Origin: an uncultured Hyphomicrobiales bacterium
GTDB lineage: Bacteria > Pseudomonadota > Alphaproteobacteria > Rhizobiales > Xanthobacteraceae
Direction: 5' to 3'
Length of the DNA: 64,000 bases
Assembly (NCBI GenBank): GCA_903878085.1
Contig: CAIRGJ010000040.1
Span: forward strand, 1-64,000
Part shown: one piece after another, positions 25,668 to 33,673 of the stretch
Layout: each line of letters starts with the position of its first letter
Position numbering within the stretch: position 1 is the first letter of the stretch
Position numbers and translations under genes: made by a program
The notes under the pieces: generated by a model
What the model was told of the DNA's origin: nothing
The model's database searches: none
What the model saw: the letters and a program-made list of their open reading frames with translations, nothing else

Positions 25668-27482
25668 ATGTCAGTAGCGCAGACCGGACGCCAGATTTTC
25701 CACTTCGTGATGATCAAGCCGACGCATTACGACGACGACGGCTATCCGATCCAGTGGCTACGCTCGGCGATCCCCTCCAATACGCTGGCCTGCCTGAACG
25801 CCTTGGCGGAAGACGCCAAGCGGCGGGAGGTGCTCGGCACCGGCGTCGACATCCGTCTTCATACCTATGACGAGACCAATCGCCGCGTCCGGCCCGCCAA
25901 GATCATCGATATGATCCGCCGCGAAGGCGGCCGCGCGCTGATCGGCCTGGTCGGTGTGCAGTCCAATCAATTCCCCCGCGCCGTCGATCTGGCCAAGCCG
26001 TTTCTGGATGCCGGGCTGCCGGTCTGCATCGGCGGCTTCCATATTTCGGGCTGCATCGCCATGCTGCCGGAGCTGCCGGCCGATATCAAAGCGGCGCAGG
26101 CTCTCGGCATCGCGTTCTTCGCCGGCGAGGCCGAGGAGCGGCGGCTCGACGGCGTGCTGCGCGACGCTTTCAACGGCCAACTCAAGCCGCTGTACAATTA
26201 CATGGACAATCTGCCGGCGCTCACCGGCGAGCCGCCGCCTTTCCTGCCGCGCAAGCATGTCAGCCGCACCTCGGGCTCGCTGTCGAGCATCGATCTCGGC
26301 CGCGGCTGTCCGTACCAGTGTTCGTTCTGCACCATCATCAACGTGCAGGGCCGCAAGAGCCGCATCCGCTCGGCGGACGATCTCGAACACATCGTGCGCG
26401 AGAACTACGCCGAGGGCATCAAGCGGTTCTTCATCACCGACGACAATTTTGCGCGCAACAAGGACTGGGAGCCGCTGTTCGACCGCATGATCAAGATGCG
26501 CGTCGAGGAGAAGATGAACATCGGCTTCACCATCCAGGTCGATACGCTGTGCCACAAGATTCCGAACTTCATCGAGAAGGCAACCAAGGCCGGCGTGCGC
26601 CGCGTCTTCATCGGCCTGGAGAACATCAACCCCGATAATTTGATCGCCGCCAAGAAGCGGCAGAACAAAATTACCGAGTATCGTGAAATGCTGCAGATGT
26701 GGCGCAACCACGGCGCCATCACTTATGCCGGCTATATTCTCGGCTTCCCCGCCGACACCAAGGAATCGATCAGGCGCGACATCGAGATCATCAAGCGCGA
26801 ACTGCCGCTCGATATTCTCGAGTTCTTTTTCCTGACGCCGCTGCCGGGCTCGGAGGACCACAAGATTCTCAACGCCAAGGGAATCTGGATGGACCCAGAC
26901 ATGAACAAATACGACCTCAATCACCGCGTCTCGCATCACGGCAAGATGTCGGACCAGGAGTGGGAAGAGGCCTATCGCATGGCCTGGGACACTTTCTATA
27001 CGCCCGAGCACATCAACACGATTTTGCGCCGCACCTGCGCCTGTCCGGTTGGCCGTCCGGGCACCACGCTGTCGACCATCCTGTGGTTCTATCTGATGAT
27101 CCTGTTCGAGGGCGTGCATCCGCTCGAGGGCGGCGCGCTGCGGCTGAAGATACGCCGCGACCGGCGCTCCGGCATGAAGCGGGAGAACCCGTTTGTGTTC
27201 TATGCCAAATACTGGGGCGGCACCGCGATCAAGGTTTTCCAATATGCGCGGGTCTATCTGCGCTGCAAGGCGATGCTCACCGCGGCGCTCAAGGCGCCTG
27301 ACCGCTGGACCTATTCGGATCTCGCCATCGCGCCGCCGCGCTCCGACGAGTTTGAGGCGCTCGATCTGTATCACCAGACCACCGGCGGCGAGGCCGCGTT
27401 GGCGCGCAAATATCGCGACGACGGCGTGCGGGCCCGCTCGCAGGCGGCGGATAGAGCGGCGGCGGTGGAGGCGGCGGAGTAG
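25668..27482 (+). CDS. B12-binding-type radical SAM protein of unknown substrate
   Basis: The 604-residue protein has an N-terminal cobalamin-binding-like region (about residues 10-190, with LIGLVGVQSNQFPRAVDLAK and VCIGGFHIS). A radical SAM core follows with Cys214, Cys218 and Cys221 (CPYQCSFC) ligating the 4Fe-4S cluster. The C-terminal third includes LDILEFFFLTPLPGSEDH and a hydrophobic stretch TLSTILWFYLMILFEG that may touch the membrane. Relatives methylate or rearrange unactivated carbons in hopanoids, tetrapyrroles or antibiotics, but no neighbour indicates a pathway. The canonical B12 DxHxxG motif is not evident, so cobalamin binding is uncertain. Confidence 0.75.
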   Translation: MSVAQTGRQIFHFVMIKPTHYDDDGYPIQWLRSAIPSNTLACLNALAEDAKRREVLGTGVDIRLHTYDETNRRVRPAKIIDMIRREGGRALIGLVGVQSNQFPRAVDLAKPFLDAGLPVCIGGFHISGCIAMLPELPADIKAAQALGIAFFAGEAEERRLDGVLRDAFNGQLKPLYNYMDNLPALTGEPPPFLPRKHVSRTSGSLSSIDLGRGCPYQCSFCTIINVQGRKSRIRSADDLEHIVRENYAEGIKRFFITDDNFARNKDWEPLFDRMIKMRVEEKMNIGFTIQVDTLCHKIPNFIEKATKAGVRRVFIGLENINPDNLIAAKKRQNKITEYREMLQMWRNHGAITYAGYILGFPADTKESIRRDIEIIKRELPLDILEFFFLTPLPGSEDHKILNAKGIWMDPDMNKYDLNHRVSHHGKMSDQEWEEAYRMAWDTFYTPEHINTILRRTCACPVGRPGTTLSTILWFYLMILFEGVHPLEGGALRLKIRRDRRSGMKRENPFVFYAKYWGGTAIKVFQYARVYLRCKAMLTAALKAPDRWTYSDLAIAPPRSDEFEALDLYHQTTGGEAALARKYRDDGVRARSQAADRAAAVEAAE

Positions 27483-27540
27483 TTTCGTTTGGCTAGGCCG
27501 CAACTCATAAATTGATAGTCGTGCGCGACGGTTAGCCCAT

Positions 27541-27603
27541 GTCCGCGATGCCCCCGGAAGCGGACGTGCTGCACTGCCGCCGGCACGTTCGCTAAGGGCC
27601 ATT
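27541..27603. repeat. GTCCGC...GCGGAC repeat, copy 1
   Basis: GTCCGC (27541-27546) and GCGGAC (27560-27565) form an inverted repeat, followed by GCCGGCACGTTCGC and AAGGGCCA. The same order of blocks occurs at 29702-29766 in the same direction. A shorter relative lies at 33557. It stands between the radical SAM gene and the AT-richer region. Confidence 0.5.
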
Positions 27604-27722
27604 CACGACCGCCTTGCATCTCAACGTGCTGCAGCAATCGCACCGCTATTCGATCACCTCGCCTGCCCACTGCTGGAACAACGGGTGAAGGCTTTGGCCG
27701 TGAAATTTAGGCTGTGTTTTTA

Positions 27723-28820
27723 TCAATTGGCCTTGAGGGGCTGGAAGCGTGAAAGCAACCATTTCGTCTTCACGTGCTTGAGTCGTAAAGCTGGCTTTTC
27801 GACCAAATTCCACGATGCCGTAGCAATAAGCGGAACAACTGCGAGAGATAGGACAATCAGGCTTTCAACCCCAATACCGGGCACGATCTGGACAAGTGAC
27901 TGCTGCACGGGCCAGCCGTAAATATAGACGCCATAAGAGAGGTCAGTCTTGCGGGTGAACGAGGTGAGAAACAGATAGTCTCTTGCGCCAGCGACCAAAA
28001 CTAAATGGCCCACGAGCACCATGTATGCGCAGCCCTCTAATATCGAGCCAGCGCTCAAATAAGCAAAAGCCGCTGAAATACCAAGGAGCCAAGGAGAAAC
28101 AGGAAGCCGCGCACTAAAGTGGTGGGCGGCAACACCCAGCAGAAAGCAAAATTCATATCGGGCTGCGTGGTTCAGTAACACCGGCCCAATGTCAGGGGCC
28201 GGGCCGACGATGACGAGCGTACCCAAGACGACGGCAACACTCAAAATCAAGGCGGATGTCTTGTGAAAGAGGCCGAGACGGAAAAGTATTGCTAACCCGA
28301 TATAGGCAAGGATCTCGTACTTGATGGTCCAAAGAGGGTTGTTGACGACTTCCGAAAGCAGCACGCCGGAAAAAATATGAGGAGGCGGAGTGGCTTTCGC
28401 AAATTCCACCATGACGGCGACTGGATAGAACCATGTGTGTGCGTCGGTGAAATAGTCGATGGTGCGCAGGGAAGTGAGGAACGGGCCCGCGACAAAGGCG
28501 AAGATCGCTCCATAGGCAAAGAGTCCCGGACCAATCCGCAAGCACCTGGCTTTGGCGAACTGAACAAGGTCGGGGGTGCGGACAAGACTTTGCGCGAGTG
28601 TAAGGCCCGAAATGACAAAGAACGCGTTCACCGCGTGCTGACCCAGCGAGAAATTCGTCAAATTGGAGAGAGGCTCGGAGGCCTTCAGACCGGTCTGCAT
28701 TGAGTAAGAATGCGAAACCAGCACGCTCAGGGCGGCTACCAATCGAATGAGATTGAAAGAGTTGCGGTTCGAATCCAAAACGTCCGAAAGAACTTTGACA
28801 GTCATGCTGGCAATAACCAT
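27723..28820 (-). CDS. Acyltransferase family 3 membrane protein
   Basis: The 365-residue integral membrane protein has about ten hydrophobic segments. It begins with FNLIRLVAALSVLVSHSYSM, the OafA/NodX-type signature with the catalytic His in SHSY. LSYGVYIYGWPVQQSL near the C terminus is also typical of the family. Such enzymes O-acylate surface polysaccharides or lipids. No glycosyltransferase or polymer genes are adjacent, so the acceptor is unknown. Codon use is visibly more AT-rich than in the flanking genes, suggesting acquisition. The start could be at 28820 or 28805. Confidence 0.85.
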   Translation of the reverse strand: MVIASMTVKVLSDVLDSNRNSFNLIRLVAALSVLVSHSYSMQTGLKASEPLSNLTNFSLGQHAVNAFFVISGLTLAQSLVRTPDLVQFAKARCLRIGPGLFAYGAIFAFVAGPFLTSLRTIDYFTDAHTWFYPVAVMVEFAKATPPPHIFSGVLLSEVVNNPLWTIKYEILAYIGLAILFRLGLFHKTSALILSVAVVLGTLVIVGPAPDIGPVLLNHAARYEFCFLLGVAAHHFSARLPVSPWLLGISAAFAYLSAGSILEGCAYMVLVGHLVLVAGARDYLFLTSFTRKTDLSYGVYIYGWPVQQSLVQIVPGIGVESLIVLSLAVVPLIATASWNLVEKPALRLKHVKTKWLLSRFQPLKAN

Positions 28821-28855
28821 AAGGCCGCTCTATCAGTTGAGCGACGTGTAATTAA

Positions 28856-28926
28856 GCAGGCGGATGGGAGTCGAACTTACGGCCCCAGCCGTGGAAGGTG
28901 GCGCTCTGCCGTTGAGCTACACCTGA
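28856..28926 (-). pseudogene. Degenerate tRNA-like element (glycine/tryptophan-like)
   Basis: On the minus strand TCAGGTG-TA-GCTC...GAGC forms an acceptor 5' arm and D arm. A CCACC-TTCCACG-GCTGG arm follows with one mismatch, then TTCGACTCCC as a T loop, and CCGCCTGC as an acceptor 3' arm pairing at six positions. The 5' end resembles tRNA-Gly. The T stem pairs poorly and no CCA is encoded. It is therefore probably a tRNA remnant or attachment-site scar rather than a working tRNA. Confidence 0.5.
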
Positions 28927-28930
28927 GAAG

Positions 28931-29212
28931 CAATTTGACGATAGCGTCTCTCTACAGCAGTTCAATGTGTGATCGAATTAACGATTAATCTGTGGAATCG
29001 TCATGGGGGTGCCATTCCAAAAGCGTCGCGATGGGCCAACACGCGACATCGCGCTTGCGACCTTCTCTGGAATAAGGCGGCCGCCCCCAGCAGAGGGCGT
29101 CGATTGCACCAAACGAAATGCTGCGCGCGACAAGTCCGGTCGTTCCCCGGGCGCGGAAGTTTATTGGCGCGCCGCGAATGGCCGCGATGGGCCAATAGTC
29201 GACATGGGAAAT
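28931..29212. other. Gene-free stretch with a short direct repeat
   Basis: No convincing gene is seen. CGCGATGGGCCAA occurs near 29027 and again near 29183, each time followed within a few bases by CGACAT, giving a direct repeat about 155 bp apart. The stretch lies between the tRNA-like element and a small membrane-protein gene. Confidence 0.4.
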
Positions 29213-29329
29213 TTATTTAGACAGGAAAAAAGCGACTATTGCTATGACGACTACTCCCGCCACAATTGCATAAGTAATGCGGTCAGCCATGCTTAGTGGC
29301 TCAGGTCGCTTATCTGGGATTGATCTCAT
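29213..29329 (-). CDS. 38-residue single-span membrane microprotein
   Basis: The minus-strand frame encodes MRSIPDKRPEPLSMADRITY, then AIVAGVVVIAIVAFFLSK. It has a basic, Pro-containing N terminus and one strong C-terminal transmembrane helix. GGAGG lies 7 bases before the ATG, which strongly supports translation. An internal ATG at codon 14 could give a 25-residue form. It stands alone in a gene-poor stretch. The layout resembles small membrane toxins or stress peptides, but this is only a shape comparison. Confidence 0.55.
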   Translation of the reverse strand: MRSIPDKRPEPLSMADRITYAIVAGVVVIAIVAFFLSK

Positions 29330-29701
29330 GTTGCGCCTCCATTGTGGGCAATGATTGCCAACCAAAGATTGGTGGCTAAACGCGACGAAATAACCGGTAT
29401 TCCGGTCTCACGCTGATCGCACCCGCTCCCATTAAGGTTAGGGAATGGCCCAACGGACCTCAAACTGGCCGCCGGTCCGCGTAGTGATTTGCAAGCTTGG
29501 TGGCCCCAACGCGGCAAGCCCGCGAATGGATTTTGAAAGCCTATGCCTTCTATCTGGCAAGTCGAGAAAAATCGGTTGCCAATAGACAGTGATGCTGACC
29601 TAACTGGCTGACGGAGCGACTTCGACTATTGCTTCTTCGCTGCGCCTTTCCGCCTACGCCCAATTTTTCTGTTTTTTATTCCGACCGCTCATCTACGCGA
29701 G

Positions 29702-29766
29702 GTCCGCTCTTTCCCCGAAAGCGGACTTTCGCCGGCGCACTCTCGCCGGCATGTTCGCAAGGGCCA
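29702..29766. repeat. GTCCGC...GCGGAC repeat, copy 2
   Basis: GTCCGC (29702-29707) and GCGGAC (29721-29726) surround CCCC, then GCCGGC, ATGTTCGC and AAGGGCCA follow, matching the block order of 27541-27603. It is the second member of the repeat family in this AT-richer region. Confidence 0.5.
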
Positions 29767-29802
29767 CAAGCAGGCGTCGTGCCTGTGGTTCGTCGTGGGC
29801 TC

Positions 29803-30015
29803 TTAGCGGCCTCTCCGCTTGATCAGGGACCAGCTTAACCGCCGTATCTTTTCACTGGCACGTGATGCCCGTTTTAAATCGATGGGGATCAAAAGGCGGT
29901 TTCGGTAGAGGATGCCGGCCAATCGTAGCATCGCGATTGCAAGAAGAATCCCGGCGCTTGCGCTCAGGAATCGTAATCGCTCGAATTGTCGTGCAAACGA
30001 TTTAGCGAAAGGCAT
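29803..30015 (-). CDS. Doubtful 70-residue membrane protein frame
   Basis: The frame has one hydrophobic segment (FLSASAGILLAIAMLRLAGI) and a very basic C terminus (LSWSLIKRRGR). No clear ribosome site precedes the ATG and no family is recognised. It is listed only because the hydrophobic-plus-basic pattern is not expected of a random frame. Confidence 0.25.
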   Translation of the reverse strand: MPFAKSFARQFERLRFLSASAGILLAIAMLRLAGILYRNRLLIPIDLKRASRASEKIRRLSWSLIKRRGR

Positions 30016-30422
30016 GACTTTGCGGCTCAGACCATTTGGGCGCAACGAGGCCCTAGCTGACAAGCATAGCAGGCAACGCAAATGAAAAGGCATTCGCCGC
30101 AGTATCGTGGCGGATGCTCATATAACCGGCACGTAAAGATTTCACGCTGGCGCCTGTTATTTCGATATATGTTTTCCGCGTCGTCGATTAGATCATAGTC
30201 GTGCATGCTCTGGCTTGATTTTTGAATATGGTAACGCCTAAACAGCCGCGCGCTCGCGCTAGAGCTAGGCATCGACGCGCCATCGATTGCCCTGATCGGC
30301 GCGATTGAGTGCCTGATCGGTACTATGTTCGACGACGGCGCATGGTCGAGCGGCCTTCGTCACATCGTTGTCATCGGGTAAGTCGACCTAGGCTGGCACG
30401 AGTATTCTCTTTTGGGGTCTAA
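30016..30422. other. Intergenic stretch upstream of the ABC transporter genes
   Basis: I find no gene, terminator or repeat here. It should carry the promoter of the ABC permease gene, but no clear -35/-10 pair stands out. Short open frames on the minus strand lack ribosome sites and family features. Confidence 0.4.
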
Positions 30423-32162
30423 ATGTTTTCTCGATTTGTCGCCTTTACGTCGCTCGGCCGAAAGGCATTGCCAAACCAATGGGACATCGCCGCTCTAGCG
30501 ATCGTGTTGGCCATATTCGTGGCGGTGGCTCAGGGCTCGCACGGCATTACCGCGCCTCTATCGCGCGTCGAAACCGCAACGATGGAGTTGAACTATTGGG
30601 ATTTGCCATATTACGGGTTGCGGACGACCCTTCGAATGTTTGCCGCTATCGCCGCATCTCTCGTGTTCACATTGACCTACGCAACCCTGGCCGCGAAGAG
30701 CCGCCGGGCCGAACAGATATTGATCCCGCTGTTGGATGTTCTGCAATCTGTCCCTATCCTTGGCTTCCTATCTTTCACCGTGACGTTCTTTCTTGGGCTG
30801 TTTCCCGGTTCAACACTCGGAGCCGAATGCGCCGCCATCTTTGCCATCTTCACCAGCCAGGCCTGGAACATGGCGTTTTCGTTCTACCAGTCATTGCGAA
30901 CCGTACCGAAAGATTTGGAGGAAGTGGCCACCGGCTTTGGGCTTTCGCCCTGGCAACGATTCTGGCAGCTCGAAGCGCCGTTTGCGATGCCTGGATTGGC
31001 CTACAATACGATGATGTCGATGTCGGGCGGCTGGTTTTTCGTCGTCGCATCGGAAGCTATTTCAGTCGGCGACACGACCATTAAGCTTCCAGGCATCGGC
31101 TCCTGGCTTGCGGTCGCTATCGACAACAAGGATGTAACGGCGGTGATCGGCGCGGTCGTCGCCATGCTGGTCATCATAATTCTTTACGACCAGATTCTGT
31201 TCAGACCCCTTGTTGTCTTTTCCCAAAAGTTTCGTGTCGAACTTTCAATGTCGCAATTTCAGGAGCGTTCCTGGATACGCGACATTTTTGTGCGAGCGAC
31301 CGGCTTGCGGCGCATCGCCGCTATCCCTGGAGAGGCCATCAAGACCATTGGTCTAATGCGCCTTGACTGGGTCGGAGATTCCAAGTTTCAGCCCGGATGG
31401 GCGGGTCCGCACGTCGCAAGGATTGTGGATATCCTCTGGTACGCGGTGTTGGCCGTGCTTGCGGTTTGGTCGGCTTGGCAGATCGTCGGTTTCGTGTCGA
31501 CAACGCTTTCTTGGGCCGACCTGAGCGAAGCCGTCGCTCTCACAATCATTACGATGGTGCGGGTGGTTGTGTTGATCGCGATCGCGACCGTGTTCTGGGT
31601 GCCGATCAGTATCTGGATTGGACTGCGACCAGCGCTAGCCGAGAAAGCTCAGCCGCTTGCACAGTTTCTCGCGGCCTTTCCAGCGAACGTCGTGTTCCCG
31701 GTTGCGGTTATCGCCATCCTGAGATGGTCGCTCAACCCCGATGTCTGGCTGAGCTTTCTGATCGTCTTCGGGACCCAGTGGTACATAGTCTTTAACGTGA
31801 TCGCGGGTGCGTCGGCCTTCCCCAATGACCTTAAAGAGGTCACGGCGAATTTCGGGATCAAGGGATGGACCTGGTGGAAGAGCGTGATCCTTCCTGGAGT
31901 ATTCCCCTATTACGTCACGGGCGCGCTGACCGCATCGGGCGGGTCCTGGAACGCGGCGATCGTTGCTGAATACGTCAAATGGGGCGACGATAAAGTTGAG
32001 GCCCATGGCATCGGCGCCTATATCGCCAAGGCCACAGCAGCCGGGGACTATCCGCGTATCGTCTTAGGCGTGGCCGTAATGTCGATTTTTGTGATCGCTT
32101 TTAACCGACTTTTCTGGAGGCCGCTGTTCGGCTTTGCCGAACGCCGCCTTCGGCTGATGTAA
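30423..32162 (+). CDS. Fused double ABC permease, nitrate/sulfonate/taurine type
   Basis: The 579-residue protein is two BPD-type permease halves in one chain, each with about six transmembrane helices. The two cytoplasmic EAA loops are visible as [20 protein letters not shown] (from about residue 161) and [20 protein letters not shown] (from about 466). A roughly 60-residue linker separates the halves. The EAA loops dock on the ATPase encoded 2 bases downstream. The family usually imports nitrate, sulfonates or bicarbonate, but a substrate-binding protein is absent here, so the substrate is open. Confidence 0.85.
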   Translation: MFSRFVAFTSLGRKALPNQWDIAALAIVLAIFVAVAQGSHGITAPLSRVETATMELNYWDLPYYGLRTTLRMFAAIAASLVFTLTYATLAAKSRRAEQILIPLLDVLQSVPILGFLSFTVTFFLGLFPGSTLGAECAAIFAIFTSQAWNMAFSFYQSLRTVPKDLEEVATGFGLSPWQRFWQLEAPFAMPGLAYNTMMSMSGGWFFVVASEAISVGDTTIKLPGIGSWLAVAIDNKDVTAVIGAVVAMLVIIILYDQILFRPLVVFSQKFRVELSMSQFQERSWIRDIFVRATGLRRIAAIPGEAIKTIGLMRLDWVGDSKFQPGWAGPHVARIVDILWYAVLAVLAVWSAWQIVGFVSTTLSWADLSEAVALTIITMVRVVVLIAIATVFWVPISIWIGLRPALAEKAQPLAQFLAAFPANVVFPVAVIAILRWSLNPDVWLSFLIVFGTQWYIVFNVIAGASAFPNDLKEVTANFGIKGWTWWKSVILPGVFPYYVTGALTASGGSWNAAIVAEYVKWGDDKVEAHGIGAYIAKATAAGDYPRIVLGVAVMSIFVIAFNRLFWRPLFGFAERRLRLM

Positions 32163-32164
32163 GG

Positions 32165-33484
32165 ATGTCAGACATGCTCGACGTCGAATCCAAGACTCTT
32201 TTGGAAGTAAACAATGTCTGCCAAAGCTATTCAAATGGCGACGATACGCCTGGCGCACTTGTGCTTGACCATGTCTCGCTTCGTCTCGATCAAAACGAGA
32301 TCGTCGGCCTCCTTGGCCGCTCCGGGTGCGGCAAATCGTCGTTGTTAAGAATAGTCGCCGGCTTGGCGCACCCCGCCGCAGGCGACGTAAATTATCGTGG
32401 AGCCGCCGTTTCTGGCCCGATAAGCAACGTTGCGATGGTATTTCAAAGCTTCGCCTTGTTCCCCTGGCTTTCTGTACTAGACAACGTCGAACTGGGACTC
32501 AAAGCGCGAAAGGTCCCGGCAGCGGAAGCTCGAAAGCGGGCATTGGCCGCCATCGATCTTATTGGCTTAGACGGCTTCGAGTCCGCTTATCCGAAAGAGC
32601 TTTCGGGCGGTATGCGCCAGCGTGTGGGATTTGCGCGCGCGCTCGTCGTACAACCCGACATCCTTTTGATGGATGAACCATTCTCCGCACTTGACGTGCT
32701 GACCGCCGAAACGCTGCGCACCGATCTCCTCGACCTTTGGGTCGAAGGTCGTATGCCCATCAAGTCGATTTTGATGGTGACTCATAACATCGAAGAAGCC
32801 GTATTGATGTGTGATCGCATTGTCATTCTCTCATCTAATCCTGGCCGGATCGCCGCCGAAATCAAGGTTGGGCTACAGCATCCCCGCAATCGTCTCGATC
32901 CGGCGTTCCGTCAACTCGTAGATCAGATTTACGCAACAATGACCCAGCGGACTGAGACTGATAAGGGCCGCGATGGAAAGCTCCCGGGCATTGGCATCGG
33001 CATGGCTTTGCCGCGCATTTCAACCAATACATTCGCAGGTATGATGGAGGAAATCGCGGCTCCGCCCTACGAAGGCAAAGCCGACATACCGGCGTTGGCG
33101 GATAGTCTGCATATGGAAGTCGACGATTTGTTTCCGATCGCCGAGACGCTTCAATTGCTGCGGTTCGTGGAAATTGCTGAAGGAGATATCGCCCTAACGG
33201 CCGCCGGAAAACGCTTCGCCGACGCCGACACGGATACGCGCAAGTCCGTTTTCCGCGATCATCTTATGACCTATGTGCCAATCGCCGCCCGTATCAAACA
33301 GGTTCTCGACGAGCGACCGAGCCACAAGGCGCCAGCATCTCGTTTCCGAGAGGAACTTGAAGACTACATGGGCGAGGACCAAGCAAAAATTGCGCTTGCC
33401 ACCGTCACAAATTGGGGTCGATACGCTGAAGTGTTTGCCTACGACGAGACGAGTCAAATGTTCTCGATCGAGGACCTGCATTAG
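32165..33484 (+). CDS. ABC transporter ATPase with C-terminal AAA-associated domain
   Basis: The 439-residue protein has an SsuB/TauB-like ATPase at residues 12-265: Walker [10 protein letters not shown] (51-59), signature LSGGMRQR (146-153) and Walker B ILLMDEP (166-172). About 150 further residues (285-430) resemble the AAA-associated C-terminal domain found in some nitrate/sulfonate-type ATPases, probably a regulatory module. It is cotranscribed with the fused permease. Its codon use is more AT-rich than that of the flagellar genes beside it. Confidence 0.85.
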   Translation: MSDMLDVESKTLLEVNNVCQSYSNGDDTPGALVLDHVSLRLDQNEIVGLLGRSGCGKSSLLRIVAGLAHPAAGDVNYRGAAVSGPISNVAMVFQSFALFPWLSVLDNVELGLKARKVPAAEARKRALAAIDLIGLDGFESAYPKELSGGMRQRVGFARALVVQPDILLMDEPFSALDVLTAETLRTDLLDLWVEGRMPIKSILMVTHNIEEAVLMCDRIVILSSNPGRIAAEIKVGLQHPRNRLDPAFRQLVDQIYATMTQRTETDKGRDGKLPGIGIGMALPRISTNTFAGMMEEIAAPPYEGKADIPALADSLHMEVDDLFPIAETLQLLRFVEIAEGDIALTAAGKRFADADTDTRKSVFRDHLMTYVPIAARIKQVLDERPSHKAPASRFREELEDYMGEDQAKIALATVTNWGRYAEVFAYDETSQMFSIEDLH

Positions 33485-33556
33485 GATATCGACTCATTAC
33501 GTTGCTGCCAATTGATTGCATGTCCGCCTTCGGAAGAGTTTCCGTGAAAGGCGCTT

Positions 33557-33583
33557 ATGTCCGTTTTGGACAATAGCGGATAT
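33557..33583. repeat. Short relative of the GTCCGC...GCGGAC repeat
   Basis: ATGTCCG (33557-33563) and CGGATAT (33577-33583) form an imperfect inverted repeat around TTTTGGACAATAG. It resembles the cores at 27541 and 29702. It lies in the gap between the ABC ATPase and flhA, at the other edge of the AT-richer region. Confidence 0.4.
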
Positions 33584-33673
33584 GCCGACGAATTCGCGCA
33601 ATGTCCGGCTTGCCCGAATAACAGACGTTATGCCGCACGCCGACACTTGGCTGCCGGTGGACGAGACCGCGCC

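Noticed and set aside
29629-29838. 69-codon plus-strand frame in the island
   Set aside because: It spans the GTCCGC repeat and has no gene-like start.
27541-33583. A complete prophage or insertion sequence
   Set aside because: No integrase, transposase, terminal inverted repeats or phage structural genes were found in the stretch.
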